A DNA stretch of 40,394 nt from Spirulina sp. SIO3F2 (GTDB lineage Bacteria; Cyanobacteriota; Cyanobacteriia; Cyanobacteriales; Spirulinaceae). Shown here one piece after another: positions 16,778 to 24,987 of this stretch; within the stretch, counting starts at the first letter, position 1; every line of letters begins with the position of its first letter. The notes below the pieces were generated by a model. That model made no database searches. It worked only from the letters and a program-made list of their open reading frames with translations, and was not told the DNA's origin. The stretch is from assembly GCA_010672165.1 (NCBI GenBank), contig JAAHHN010000034.1:1-40394 (forward strand). The letters run 5' to 3'. The translations under genes were made by a program, and so were the position numbers.

Positions 16778-16867
16778 CAACACAAGAGCAAACGTCATCA
16801 ATAATTAAGGCTGGGTGATTGAATAGTCCCGAGCCTGTTTTGCTCAGAACCAATCTGATTCCCTGCT

Positions 16868-17608
16868 ATGACAATGACGCTTTGGCGACTGATTCCCTTG
16901 CTGGATGCCCCCGGTGCAGTGCAAATGGCCATCGACACTTGGTTACTTCAGCAGCACCAACAGGGACACCCGCCCACCCTGCGGTTTTATACCTGGAACC
17001 CGCCGGCAATTTCGTTGGGGCGGAGTCAGCGTCAGCGTGTGCCGGAGCATTGGCGATCGCTGGTCTGGCAGGGTCAACCCCTTGAATTGGTGCAGCGCCC
17101 GAGTGGGGGGCGGGGAGTGTTGCATCAAGGGGACTTAACTTACGCGATTGTGACGACGCAGCCGGATCTGAATCAGGCGGCAGGGTATCGGGCATTGTGT
17201 GAGTTTTTGATTGTGGGCTGGGCCAAGCTGGGGGTGCAGTTACAGTTTGGCCAGCCCGATCGCGCCTATATCAAGTCCCAGAATTGTTTTGGACTCTCGA
17301 CAACGGCTGATCTGATTGATGATTGCGGCCATAAGTTTATTGGCAGTGCCCGCTACTGTCGCCAGCATTGGGTGCTCCAGCATGGTGCGATGCTGCTGAA
17401 TCCTGACCCTGAGTTGTTTGAGCAAGCATTCAGGCAAGCGCCGCCGCAACTCCCCATAGCCTTAAGAGGGCAAAATCTAACCGCTCTCATCCCTGACATC
17501 ATTGCAACCTTAACCGCAGCGGCAACAGATTGTTTTGGGGCAGTGTTTCAGGTTGAACCACTGACTCCTGCCGAGTGGGCTGAGATTGAGGCTTTGGTTG
17601 AGGGCTGA
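16868..17608 (+). CDS. Lipoate-protein ligase A / octanoyltransferase (LplA/LipM/LipB superfamily)
   Basis: 246 residues of the biotin/lipoate protein ligase fold, attaching lipoyl or octanoyl groups to E2 and H proteins. Seen: LRFYTWNPPAISLGRSQ (38-54), the RPSGGRGVLHQGDLTYAIV loop (77-95), C140 in the KSQNCFG segment (the position of the acyl-accepting Cys in LipM-type enzymes), and K156 in GHKFIGSARY (the conserved lysine). HGAMLLNPDP closes the core. The combination fits an LplA/LipM-like transferase. The exact donor (free lipoate, or octanoyl-ACP) cannot be decided from sequence alone. ATG 16868 with an in-frame second ATG two codons later. Next gene: Uma2, 49 bp on. Confidence 0.8.
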   Translation: MTMTLWRLIPLLDAPGAVQMAIDTWLLQQHQQGHPPTLRFYTWNPPAISLGRSQRQRVPEHWRSLVWQGQPLELVQRPSGGRGVLHQGDLTYAIVTTQPDLNQAAGYRALCEFLIVGWAKLGVQLQFGQPDRAYIKSQNCFGLSTTADLIDDCGHKFIGSARYCRQHWVLQHGAMLLNPDPELFEQAFRQAPPQLPIALRGQNLTALIPDIIATLTAAATDCFGAVFQVEPLTPAEWAEIEALVEG

Positions 17609-17657
17609 TCTTGCTGAAGTTTGCCGCTATCTTGAAAGTAGATTGAGTACAAGCACC

Positions 17658-18209
17658 ATGACCCTGGCGATCGCAAAGTGGACAGTTGAGGATTATCATC
17701 ACATCGTTGCCACAGGCATCTTGGACGATCGCAATGTGGAGTTGATTCACGGAGAAATTATTGAAATGGCTCCAGAAGGGGAACCCCATGCCTATTACAG
17801 TTCAGAAGCGGGGGATTATCTCACGCGGCGATTGGGCGATCGGGCGTTGGTGCGTCAGGCGAAACCGATCACGTTGCCGAATGATTCTGAGCCGGAGCCG
17901 GATTTGGCGATCGTGCAGCGGTTGGGGCGGGAATATCTTCAGCATCATCCCTATCCGGAGAATATTTTTTGGGTGGTTGAATATTCCCAAACCAGTTTGG
18001 ATAAGGACAAAACCATCAAACACCAGCTCTATGCGGCGGTGGGGATTCCGGAATATTGGTTGGTGGATCTGGCTCAGCGACAGTTAATAGTGTGGCGGCA
18101 ACCTCAGGCGGGGCAATATACGGAGCAGCAGGTTTTAAGCAGTGGGGTAGTTTGTCCGGTGGCGTTTCCAGATGTGAGGGTTGCAGTTGACCAGATCATC
18201 GCGCCTTAA
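17658..18209 (+). CDS. Uma2-family (DUF820) restriction-endonuclease-fold protein
   Basis: 183 residues from the ATG at 17658 (MTLAIAKWTVEDY). The frame extends upstream to 17586 but overlaps the previous gene. Uma2 hallmarks: ELIHGEIIEMAPEG, the PEPDLAIV strand with the catalytic-type Asp, NIFWVVEYS with the Glu, then K (TIKHQLYA) and the conserved GIPEYWLVD. These make the PD-(D/E)xK core. The usual LVVEVxSPS reads WVVEYSQTS here. The family is very abundant in cyanobacteria, often in many copies, and its target is unknown. No partner antitoxin is seen beside it. Confidence 0.85.
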   Translation: MTLAIAKWTVEDYHHIVATGILDDRNVELIHGEIIEMAPEGEPHAYYSSEAGDYLTRRLGDRALVRQAKPITLPNDSEPEPDLAIVQRLGREYLQHHPYPENIFWVVEYSQTSLDKDKTIKHQLYAAVGIPEYWLVDLAQRQLIVWRQPQAGQYTEQQVLSSGVVCPVAFPDVRVAVDQIIAP

Positions 18210-18300
18210 TTCAAATAAATTTAAAGTCCTGGCGGATTGAATTGTGTTGGATCAAGTTATGTTTGAATTGTCCATCTGAAGCTCGTATGGAGCAAGCCGT

Positions 18301-20568
18301 ATGATGATCCCGTTGAACCCTTATATTGCTGGTAATCCTGTGGGTGGGGGTGAGGCGTTTATTGGTCGGGCGGATGTGCTGCGTGAGGTGTTGCGGATGC
18401 TCTCCAGACCCAGCGAGAATGCGTTGTTGCTCTATGGGCAGCGGCGGATTGGCAAAACTTCTGTATTGCAGGAGCTACGGGAGCGTCTACCCACTGAAGG
18501 AAACTACCATCCGGTCTATTTTGATTTGCAAGATCAAGCGTCGGTTCCGGTGAGTCAGTTGTTGCGGAGTTTGGCTCAACGCATCTGTCAAGAGCTTGAG
18601 CTGAGCATACCTGAGTTGGATGAAGCAAATGCTGAGGCGGCATTTCAGGAAACATTTTTGCCGGAGGTATTAGATCATTTTCCGGAAGAGAGCCAAATTG
18701 TTTTGCTGTTGGATGAGTTTGATGTGTTGGATAATCCGTCAGAAGGTAAATCTAGTGAGCAGTTTTTCCCCTATTTACGCAACTTGTTAATGGCACATTT
18801 GGAGCGATTACAGTTTGTATTTGTGATTGGGCGACGACCAGAGGATCTTACAAATATCACTAATTCTGTGTTTAAGGGGATTCGCTCTTTTCCAGTATCA
18901 TTGTTGACAGAGGAAGATACAGGTAATTTAGTATGTCTGTCTGAAAAGAATGAGAGTTTACTTTGGTCAGATGATGCGGTGAAGCAAGTCTATGCTCTAA
19001 CAGGCGGCCACCCATTTTTAACACAACAACTCTGCCAGGAAGTTTGGGAAGCACAATATGAAGATGATCCAGAGGACATACCTACTGTAGAGTCAGAACA
19101 GGTTCATATTTCGATTGCAGCCGCATTAAATGGTGCACGACAGGCTTTGGAATGGTTGTGGAAAGGTTTAGCACCAGCAGAACGGATTGTCGCAGCAGCA
19201 CTTGCAGAAGCTGGACCCAGGCCAATTTCTCAGGAAATATTGGAGCAGTATTTACAAGATAGTGGTATTCGAATCTTAATTGGGGAATTACAAAACGCTC
19301 CTAGAGTTTTAGAGGAGTGGGATTTGATTACTGCCCGAGAAGATGGATTTTGCTTTTGTGTTGAGTTGTTACGTCAATGGATCGCTGAACGTAAGCCTTT
19401 GAGTCGAGTGCAAGAGGATATCGATCGTATTCAACCTATGGCTGAAAGCCTATTTCAAGCTGCTTATAGTGCATATTATAGTAGTGATTTTGATCAAGCA
19501 ATTGTTTGGCTGGAGCAATCTATTGGTTTTAATCCAAATCATATTAGGGCAAATCAGCTTCTGGCTGAAATTTTTTTGGCACAAGAAAACTTAGAGGAAG
19601 CACGAAGAATATTAGAGTCTTTGTATGCATATCAACCCCGTGCTGCAAAACCACGGCTTATTCAAGTGCTCTTAAATCAGGCTTCAAATACTCAAGTTGA
19701 AAAAAGAAGATTAGCTCGATATGAGCGTATATTGCAGATTGAACCTAGACAAGTTGAAGCGTGGTATGAATATCAGAAAATCTGGCTTCGACGTGGTGAT
19801 AGTGAACTCGCCCATTATGAATCAAGCAGAAATCATGATTCACAATCCTTGGGGATTTTGGATCGAGCATTATATGCTTTTAAACAAGCAAAAGCTAATG
19901 ATAAAGCTGAATATGTAAAGTTAGAAATAGAGAAAATTGAATTGCAGCAGCATATAAAAGAGTTATCAAGCTTAGAAAAACAAGAGAATTATAGAGAAGC
20001 GCTGGAACTAGGGATATCTTTGCATCAGCATTATCCGAGCCACAAAAATGAACTCCCAGACCTAAAGCTTCTAAAGAGTAAATTTGAACTTTTTTTGGCG
20101 TATGATAAAGCAACGGAAGCACTTAGAAATAAGGATTTCAATGTTGCTCAAAGATATCTAATTGAAGTAATCAAGATTGACCCAGAATTCAAGGATACTG
20201 CATACCAGCTTTATATTACTGTGCAAACAATTAAGAATGATGAAGTAAAGAAGAAAACAGAGGTAAAGAAAAAACCAGATGTAAAGAAAAATTTAGATGA
20301 TTCTGATGCTTTGCCAACTGAAGAAATTGAATTTATTTTGATTTCCACGTTTATTTTGTTTCTTTCTCCATTCATATTTCTCTTTCTTTTTTTCTTTGGT
20401 ATGCCAAGCCTGATTTACGCGTCTGAACGTAATTTATTTAACAAAAAATTGAAGAGATGGAAATCCTTTGACTTTATATTCACATTTTTTCTTTTTCCTG
20501 GTATAATTTCCTTTTTGCTGGGATATTTTCTTCCTTTTGTTCAATATTTCTTGACGCCTTATAAATAA
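18301..20568 (+). CDS. STAND-type ATPase with TPR region and C-terminal membrane helices
   Basis: 755 residues. An N-terminal ATPase has the NPYIAGNPV entry motif, Walker A GQRRIGKTS (46-54), Walker B VLLLDEFD (134-141) and GGHPFLTQQL in the lid region. A winged-helix-like segment follows (to about 370), then TPR-like helical repeats (about 390-640), a Lys-rich stretch with three near-repeats around KKKTEVKKKPDVKK, and two hydrophobic segments (about 680-703 and 718-750) that anchor it in the membrane. STAND ATPases act as ligand-triggered oligomerising switches (family knowledge). Base use shifts from GC-rich in the ATPase to AT-rich from about 18880 onward, suggesting the rear half has a different origin. 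ATG 18301 or 18304; GGAG about 11 nt upstream. Followed 62 bp later by another ATPase. Confidence 0.8.
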   Translation: MMIPLNPYIAGNPVGGGEAFIGRADVLREVLRMLSRPSENALLLYGQRRIGKTSVLQELRERLPTEGNYHPVYFDLQDQASVPVSQLLRSLAQRICQELELSIPELDEANAEAAFQETFLPEVLDHFPEESQIVLLLDEFDVLDNPSEGKSSEQFFPYLRNLLMAHLERLQFVFVIGRRPEDLTNITNSVFKGIRSFPVSLLTEEDTGNLVCLSEKNESLLWSDDAVKQVYALTGGHPFLTQQLCQEVWEAQYEDDPEDIPTVESEQVHISIAAALNGARQALEWLWKGLAPAERIVAAALAEAGPRPISQEILEQYLQDSGIRILIGELQNAPRVLEEWDLITAREDGFCFCVELLRQWIAERKPLSRVQEDIDRIQPMAESLFQAAYSAYYSSDFDQAIVWLEQSIGFNPNHIRANQLLAEIFLAQENLEEARRILESLYAYQPRAAKPRLIQVLLNQASNTQVEKRRLARYERILQIEPRQVEAWYEYQKIWLRRGDSELAHYESSRNHDSQSLGILDRALYAFKQAKANDKAEYVKLEIEKIELQQHIKELSSLEKQENYREALELGISLHQHYPSHKNELPDLKLLKSKFELFLAYDKATEALRNKDFNVAQRYLIEVIKIDPEFKDTAYQLYITVQTIKNDEVKKKTEVKKKPDVKKNLDDSDALPTEEIEFILISTFILFLSPFIFLFLFFFGMPSLIYASERNLFNKKLKRWKSFDFIFTFFLFPGIISFLLGYFLPFVQYFLTPYK

Positions 20569-20630
20569 CCAGTAATTTTATTTCGAGAAGCCAACTCTTT
20601 CTAAGTATCGTAATAAAGAATTGAGGTTAT

Positions 20631-21944
20631 ATGAACATCAATCCTTTTGTCTACGGCAATACAACAGCAATACAGAACTTTCTGAATCGAACTCGACCAC
20701 TCCGACGAGTTATCGGCAGAATCATTACAAGTGGTCAATCTTCTGCCGTAGTTGGTGAACCTCGCATCGGCAAAACCTCCTTTCTCAACTACATCTCCGA
20801 CCCCTCAACCCGAGAAAAACTCTACGGCACAGCTGGCGAACAGATGATATTCTCTTTCATCGACTCCCATATGCTGAGCCAAGAATTCACCCCCAGCCAA
20901 TTCTGGCAACAAGCCCTCGTCCCCCTTAAAACCCAACTCGTTGACCCATCCCCTGACACGCCCCTCAGCCAACAATACCAAGTCTGCCAAGACAACCACT
21001 TCGGCACCTTCACCCTCGAAACCCTCTTCCGCCGACTCAAACAAGCCGAATGGCGCTTTGTGCTGCTGATTGATGAATTCGATGCCCTGATTCACCACCA
21101 AGTTCTTAACAGTGTTGAATTTTTCGGTGGTATGCGCTCCCTCGCCTCCCGCAGCGGCGGCTCCCTCGCCCTCGTAATCGCCAGCCGTCAACCCATCCAT
21201 ATCCTCAACGACCAAACCCAATACCTTAACCCCACAGGCTCCCCCTTCTTCAACATCTTCGCCGAAGTCACCCTCGGCCCATTCCCCAAAAAAGATATTG
21301 AGAAACTCCTTGACCGAGCGGGTGAGCGTTTCTCAACTCAAGATCGCATCGTCATCAAACAACTGGCTGGTGGTCATCCCTACCTGCTCCAAGCCGCCGC
21401 CGCTGCCCTCTGGGATGCTTACGAAGAAGAAATCCCCGACGCCCCCAAACGTCGGCAATATATGGTTGAACGTCTTTACCGAGAACAAGACTGGCACTTT
21501 GCAGATACCTGGAAAGTTTGGTCACCCGAAACTCGCAAAGCCTTCACCACCATTGCTCTGTGTAGCGGAGCACAGGTTTTAAACGATCGCACCTTTGCGC
21601 TCAAACCCTTTATTCAATCCCTTAAAGACCTCACTCCAGAACTCAAAGATCTCGAAGAAGCCGGACTCATCGCTAAAGATGACAGTCAGGACTGTGGCTG
21701 GCGTGTTGAACCGCAAATTATGATTTGGTGGCTGGCGGATGAATTGGTACGCGCCACCCGCAATACAGAACAAACCTTTGAACAATGGCTTCAAGCCCAA
21801 GAAATGGAACATTGGCTCACCCGTCAGCAACGGGAAACCATCGCCAGCTTTGCACAGAAATCCGGTGAATTCTTGCTAGAGGGCGCAGGTCAGCTCCTAG
21901 AAGCAGTTGCAGAAGGTTTGGGTAGTGGATTAGCGGGTGGCTAG
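20631..21944 (+). CDS. AAA/STAND-type ATPase, paralogue-like neighbour
   Basis: 437 residues, soluble. Opens NPFVYGNTT. Walker A is GEPRIGKTS (42-50), Walker B FVLLIDEFD (143-151), and AGGHPYLLQAAAA matches the lid motif of the preceding gene product, so the two are relatives. A winged-helix-like region follows (LEEAGLI...). The C-terminus is a short small-residue-rich amphipathic tail (GEFLLEGAGQLLEAVAEGLGSGLAGG in outline, about residues 412-437) that could insert into or bind membrane. GC content is higher than in the rear half of the preceding gene. Function unknown; STAND-like switching is inferred from motifs. Confidence 0.8.
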   Translation: MNINPFVYGNTTAIQNFLNRTRPLRRVIGRIITSGQSSAVVGEPRIGKTSFLNYISDPSTREKLYGTAGEQMIFSFIDSHMLSQEFTPSQFWQQALVPLKTQLVDPSPDTPLSQQYQVCQDNHFGTFTLETLFRRLKQAEWRFVLLIDEFDALIHHQVLNSVEFFGGMRSLASRSGGSLALVIASRQPIHILNDQTQYLNPTGSPFFNIFAEVTLGPFPKKDIEKLLDRAGERFSTQDRIVIKQLAGGHPYLLQAAAAALWDAYEEEIPDAPKRRQYMVERLYREQDWHFADTWKVWSPETRKAFTTIALCSGAQVLNDRTFALKPFIQSLKDLTPELKDLEEAGLIAKDDSQDCGWRVEPQIMIWWLADELVRATRNTEQTFEQWLQAQEMEHWLTRQQRETIASFAQKSGEFLLEGAGQLLEAVAEGLGSGLAGG

Positions 21945-22019
21945 TTGAGACAATAGATTCGATCTATTGAAATTACAATTAAGGGATAACTTGTCGTTAC
22001 AACAGATGAGGATGAATTG

Positions 22020-22397
22020 ATGGCTCAATTAACCCTTGAAATTCCCGATGAACTAGCCGCACGTTTAGCGCCTCTCCAACATCAACTTCCTGAACTGCTA
22101 CGCCAATGGGCAAACACCCAACCCCCATTAGAATCATCCTTAGAGCTAGCATCTCCCTATGACTCGCCGCCTGCGGTTTATACCGAAATCTTAGACTTTT
22201 TCCTGGGTCGCCCGACTCCAGAAGCAGTGACGCAATTCAAGGTATCTGAACCCACACAATTGCGCCTCCGCTCTCTCCTTGATAAAAACGCCGAAGCCCG
22301 CCTGACCACAGCCGAGATTGCTGAACTGGATACTTATCAGAATTTGGAGCATTTTATGATTTTACTCAAAGCCAGAGCATATCAAGCATTGAGCTGA
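22020..22397 (+). CDS. Small protein, probable partner of the downstream HNH gene
   Basis: 125 residues from ATG 22020 (a TTG at 22017 is in frame); GAGG lies 8 nt upstream. It opens with MAQLTLEIPDELAARLAPL, a strand-helix start like antitoxin or ribbon-helix-helix proteins, then a helical body ending TAEIAELDTYQNLEHFMILLKARAYQAL. Such proteins are common in cyanobacteria directly before HNH or PIN nuclease genes (my recollection). Here the HNH gene begins 5 bp after its stop. Inference: DNA-binding or neutralising partner in a two-gene cassette. Exact family not identified. Confidence 0.65.
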   Translation: MAQLTLEIPDELAARLAPLQHQLPELLRQWANTQPPLESSLELASPYDSPPAVYTEILDFFLGRPTPEAVTQFKVSEPTQLRLRSLLDKNAEARLTTAEIAELDTYQNLEHFMILLKARAYQALS

Positions 22398-22402
22398 ATT
22401 CG

Positions 22403-22807
22403 ATGAAGATTACTGACTCTCTTCGTAAGCAAGTTATTCAGCGTGCTCAGAGGCGATGTGAGTATTGTCAACTGCATCAAGATTGCTCAGTCTACAGTCA
22501 TGAAGTTGATCACCTGATTGCTCGTAAGCATGGTTGTCAAACTGTTCTATCCAATTTGGCTTTAGCTTGTTTGTCTTGTAACCGTCACAAAGGTGCTGAC
22601 TTTGCCACAATCGATCCAATTAGCGAGGTGATCACACCACTCTTTAACCCTCGCCGTCATCTCTGGTCAGAGCATTTCATGCTCCAGCAAGCGCAGATTA
22701 AAGGCAAAACCCCCATTGGGAAAGCAACTGTGAAAATCCTGCAATTTAATAACTCACGGCGGATCTTGGAGCGACAAGTTCTGATGGCACAAGGGCGTTA
22801 TCCTTGA
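22403..22807 (+). CDS. HNH endonuclease family protein
   Basis: 134 residues. Zinc and catalytic residues of the McrA-like HNH fold: C19-x2-C22 (RCEYCQ), HEVDHLIARKHGG-type block (33-45, with DH at 36-37), N51 and C56-x2-C59-NRHKG. All signature residues are present, so metal-dependent DNA cleavage is plausible. C-terminal segment ILERQVLMAQGRYP is typical of short HNH proteins in this group. It follows the 125-aa gene by 5 bp. Its 3' end lies 85 bp before the apparent start of the 5'-incomplete nucleotidyltransferase gene, so this cassette marks a possible recombination junction. Confidence 0.8.
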   Translation: MKITDSLRKQVIQRAQRRCEYCQLHQDCSVYSHEVDHLIARKHGCQTVLSNLALACLSCNRHKGADFATIDPISEVITPLFNPRRHLWSEHFMLQQAQIKGKTPIGKATVKILQFNNSRRILERQVLMAQGRYP

Positions 22808-22892
22808 AAAGATTTCAGTCTCACAGCACAATTGTTACTCAAATCCAAGAGGAGACAAGTATTGCGCTCTCACAAATTCTTTCCTCGCCCCT

Positions 22893-24596
22893 GTGCAAAC
22901 CATTCCTGCCCACACCCCGATCGCCCAAGCCGCTCAACACCTCACCCAAAGCGGCCAAGACTATTTGGTGGTCACAGACACAGCCGAAGTGCAAGCATCG
23001 ACCATCCTTGGTATCATCACCTCCCGCGACCTCAAACTGGCCCAACAGTACGGCTTCAGTGACGCCCCCGTCGCCCAGCACCTGCGCCGCAACGTCGCAA
23101 CCGTTGCCCCCACTACCCCTCACGCTGAACTCCGCCACCACCTCAACCAGGAAAATATTGAATATTTCATCGTGGTCGAAGCTCAGCAACCCGTAGAAGT
23201 GCTGACCCGATTCCAACTCCTCCAACCCACCACTGCCGACTTCCCCGATCCCCAAACCCAGCTCCAACCCGCTACCTGGCAGCTCCTTGAACAACTGGCT
23301 GCCGCCGCCGAAGCCCGAGGCTGGCAACTCTATATGGTTGGCGGTGTGGTGCGGGATTTGTGGCTGGCTGCCCACAGCGATCGCCAATTTCAGTTTAAAG
23401 ATATCGACCTGGTTGTTGAGGGAGCCGATGCGGCTGAAGCCCAAGCGGGTGTGGAACTCGCCAAAACCATTCAGGAACAATATCCTGATGCCAAGCTCAC
23501 AACTCACGGCGCATTCCAAACCGCTGCCCTGACCTGGGATAACGACCCAGAGCTAGGCAACTTGGGGGACAACTTGGGGGTCGATATTGCCACCGCTCGC
23601 ACCGAACATTACGCCTACCCTGCCGCTAATCCTACGGTCGAGGCTAGCTCAATTCAGCAAGATCTCTACCGCCGCGACTTTACGATTAATGCGATGGCGC
23701 TGGGGTTAACTGCACCACACAAAGGGCAAGTCCTGGACTTTTTCGGGGGCGTTCCAGATCTGCGATCGCGCCGCATTCGCATTCTGCATCCCAATAGCTT
23801 TATTGAAGACCCCACCCGGATCTTCCGGGCAGTCCGCTTTGCCACCCGCTTAGGGTTTAGCCTTGACCTCCACAGCGAAGCATCAGTGAACTATGCGATT
23901 GCCAGTGGAATTTACGCGCGATCGCTGGCTCAACACCCCAAAGCCCCCGCCCTGACCACCCGGCTCAAAGCCGAACTCCAAACTGTTTTGCAGGTTCCCT
24001 ATAGTCAGCCCGCCCTGAAATTATTGACGCATCTCAAGGCCTGGCACTGTCTGTATCCAGACTTGCAATTAACCTCAAAGCAACGCCAACAGCTTCATCA
24101 ACTCAAACGGGGATTGTACCGTTTTGATCCCGACGCGAGTTTAAATTCGTGGCAATTGGCGCTGCAACTTATTCTTGTGCAATTGCCCAGTGCCCCTGCT
24201 GCTCAGGTAGCGCGGAACTTGCAGCTACCGGATGCTGTCGTTGAGCAGGTTGGTCAGTTTGGTCAGATCGCAGCGGAGATTGCCTCCCATTTACGCACTG
24301 ACAATCCACCCAGCGCGATCGCAGCTCAGCTCAAACTCCATCCTCTCCCGGTGCTTGTGTTGCTACTAACACAGCTCCCTCGCTATCAACGGCGTTGGCT
24401 CTGGCGCTATCTCAGCCAATGGTCGCGGATGCAGCCGCCGCTCAATGGCCATGATCTAGCCCAACTTGGCTATCCCCGCGGGCCGCAGTACCGAGTGATG
24501 CTCAATGATCTATTGAATGCTACTCTAGATGGCAACATTAAAAATCGTGAAGAAGCTATGGCGTATTTGGCCGCAGTGCATCCATTAAGAAAATAA
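22893..24596 (+). CDS. CBS-domain tRNA nucleotidyltransferase / poly(A)-polymerase family protein, likely 5'-truncated
   Basis: 567 residues from a GTG at 22893. Two CBS motifs (1-110) precede a class II nucleotidyltransferase head: MVGGVVRDLWL (148-158), metal-binding DID (170-172), YRRDFTINAMAL, and ...RIFRAVRFATRLGF. This family adds CCA or A to tRNA 3' ends. The start falls inside the first CBS domain: in related enzymes an equivalent VxTIPPHTPI strand is internal. Cyanobacterial homologues I remember run to about 900 residues, with a DHH phosphoesterase domain in front. That domain is absent here. The frame is open back to a stop at 22782-22784, without ATG/GTG/TTG and with no clear ribosome-binding site. 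The remaining catalytic domain looks intact. Truncation by the HNH cassette is inferred. Confidence 0.75.
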   Translation: MQTIPAHTPIAQAAQHLTQSGQDYLVVTDTAEVQASTILGIITSRDLKLAQQYGFSDAPVAQHLRRNVATVAPTTPHAELRHHLNQENIEYFIVVEAQQPVEVLTRFQLLQPTTADFPDPQTQLQPATWQLLEQLAAAAEARGWQLYMVGGVVRDLWLAAHSDRQFQFKDIDLVVEGADAAEAQAGVELAKTIQEQYPDAKLTTHGAFQTAALTWDNDPELGNLGDNLGVDIATARTEHYAYPAANPTVEASSIQQDLYRRDFTINAMALGLTAPHKGQVLDFFGGVPDLRSRRIRILHPNSFIEDPTRIFRAVRFATRLGFSLDLHSEASVNYAIASGIYARSLAQHPKAPALTTRLKAELQTVLQVPYSQPALKLLTHLKAWHCLYPDLQLTSKQRQQLHQLKRGLYRFDPDASLNSWQLALQLILVQLPSAPAAQVARNLQLPDAVVEQVGQFGQIAAEIASHLRTDNPPSAIAAQLKLHPLPVLVLLLTQLPRYQRRWLWRYLSQWSRMQPPLNGHDLAQLGYPRGPQYRVMLNDLLNATLDGNIKNREEAMAYLAAVHPLRK

Positions 24597-24987
24597 ATAA
24601 AGACCCGGAAGGGTCAAATGATAACAGGTAAGGGTTTACAGCCAACCGCTTACAGCTCAGTCGTTACTCATCAATTCATTTACTATTTAAAACACAACTT
24701 GGCAAGTGGACGATTCAAACCTTCAATTTTTAGCCGCCTTAGATCAAAGAAAATTTTAGATTGCTAGTAGGGACCTCGATTTCTGCGCCCTACCCATTAG
24801 GAAACCGACCAATGGAGAATGGGATGCCGTGGGTAATGAACTGGCGTAGGGCAGGGAAACCCAGCCCCTAGGTTTGAATTCAACCATTTATCCTTTTTCT
24901 CTTCTCAGAGAATCATCCCTACCTTAAAAAAGGGGAGAACTTAAAAAAACAACTTAATTCATTCATCGTTAAAAATCTTCCTTGCGT
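24597..24987. other. Gene-free region, partial palindromes
   Basis: About 390 bp before the kinase. Just after the upstream stop is a small hairpin, GACCC-GGAA-GGGTC (24602-24615), without a T-run. Around 24787-24857 are partly complementary GCGCCCTACCC and GGCGTAGGGC strings. The 18-bp motif shared with the M23 upstream region is at 24919-24936. I see no gene. Confidence 0.5.
24919..24936 (+). repeat. 18-bp motif shared with 1037-1054
   Basis: Identical CTACCTTAAAAAAGGGGA before a plus-strand signalling gene; see the entry at 1037-1054. Confidence 0.4.

Larger units (their letters stand above)
16379..16867. other. Gene-free divergent region with strong hairpins and an inverted-repeat element
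   Basis: 489 bp between DUF760 (minus) and the lipoate-ligase-like gene (plus). It contains a twin hairpin (16558-16610) and a 99-bp inverted-repeat unit (16679-16777). The minus-strand open frame at 16558-16791 is made of these repeats and is not a believable gene. Confidence 0.6.

Noticed and set aside
16558-16791. Minus-strand 77-aa frame
   Set aside because: Made of hairpin repeats and low-information sequence.
20805-21221. Antisense 138-aa frame in the second STAND ATPase
   Set aside because: Shadow of the Walker-motif region; Glu/Gly-rich without family resemblance.
22839-23519. Antisense 226-aa frame in the nucleotidyltransferase gene
   Set aside because: Overlaps conserved CBS and GGVVRD/DID coding on the plus strand; no motifs of its own.
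24602-24615. Rho-independent terminator after the nucleotidyltransferase gene
   Set aside because: Stem is only 5 bp and no T-run follows.
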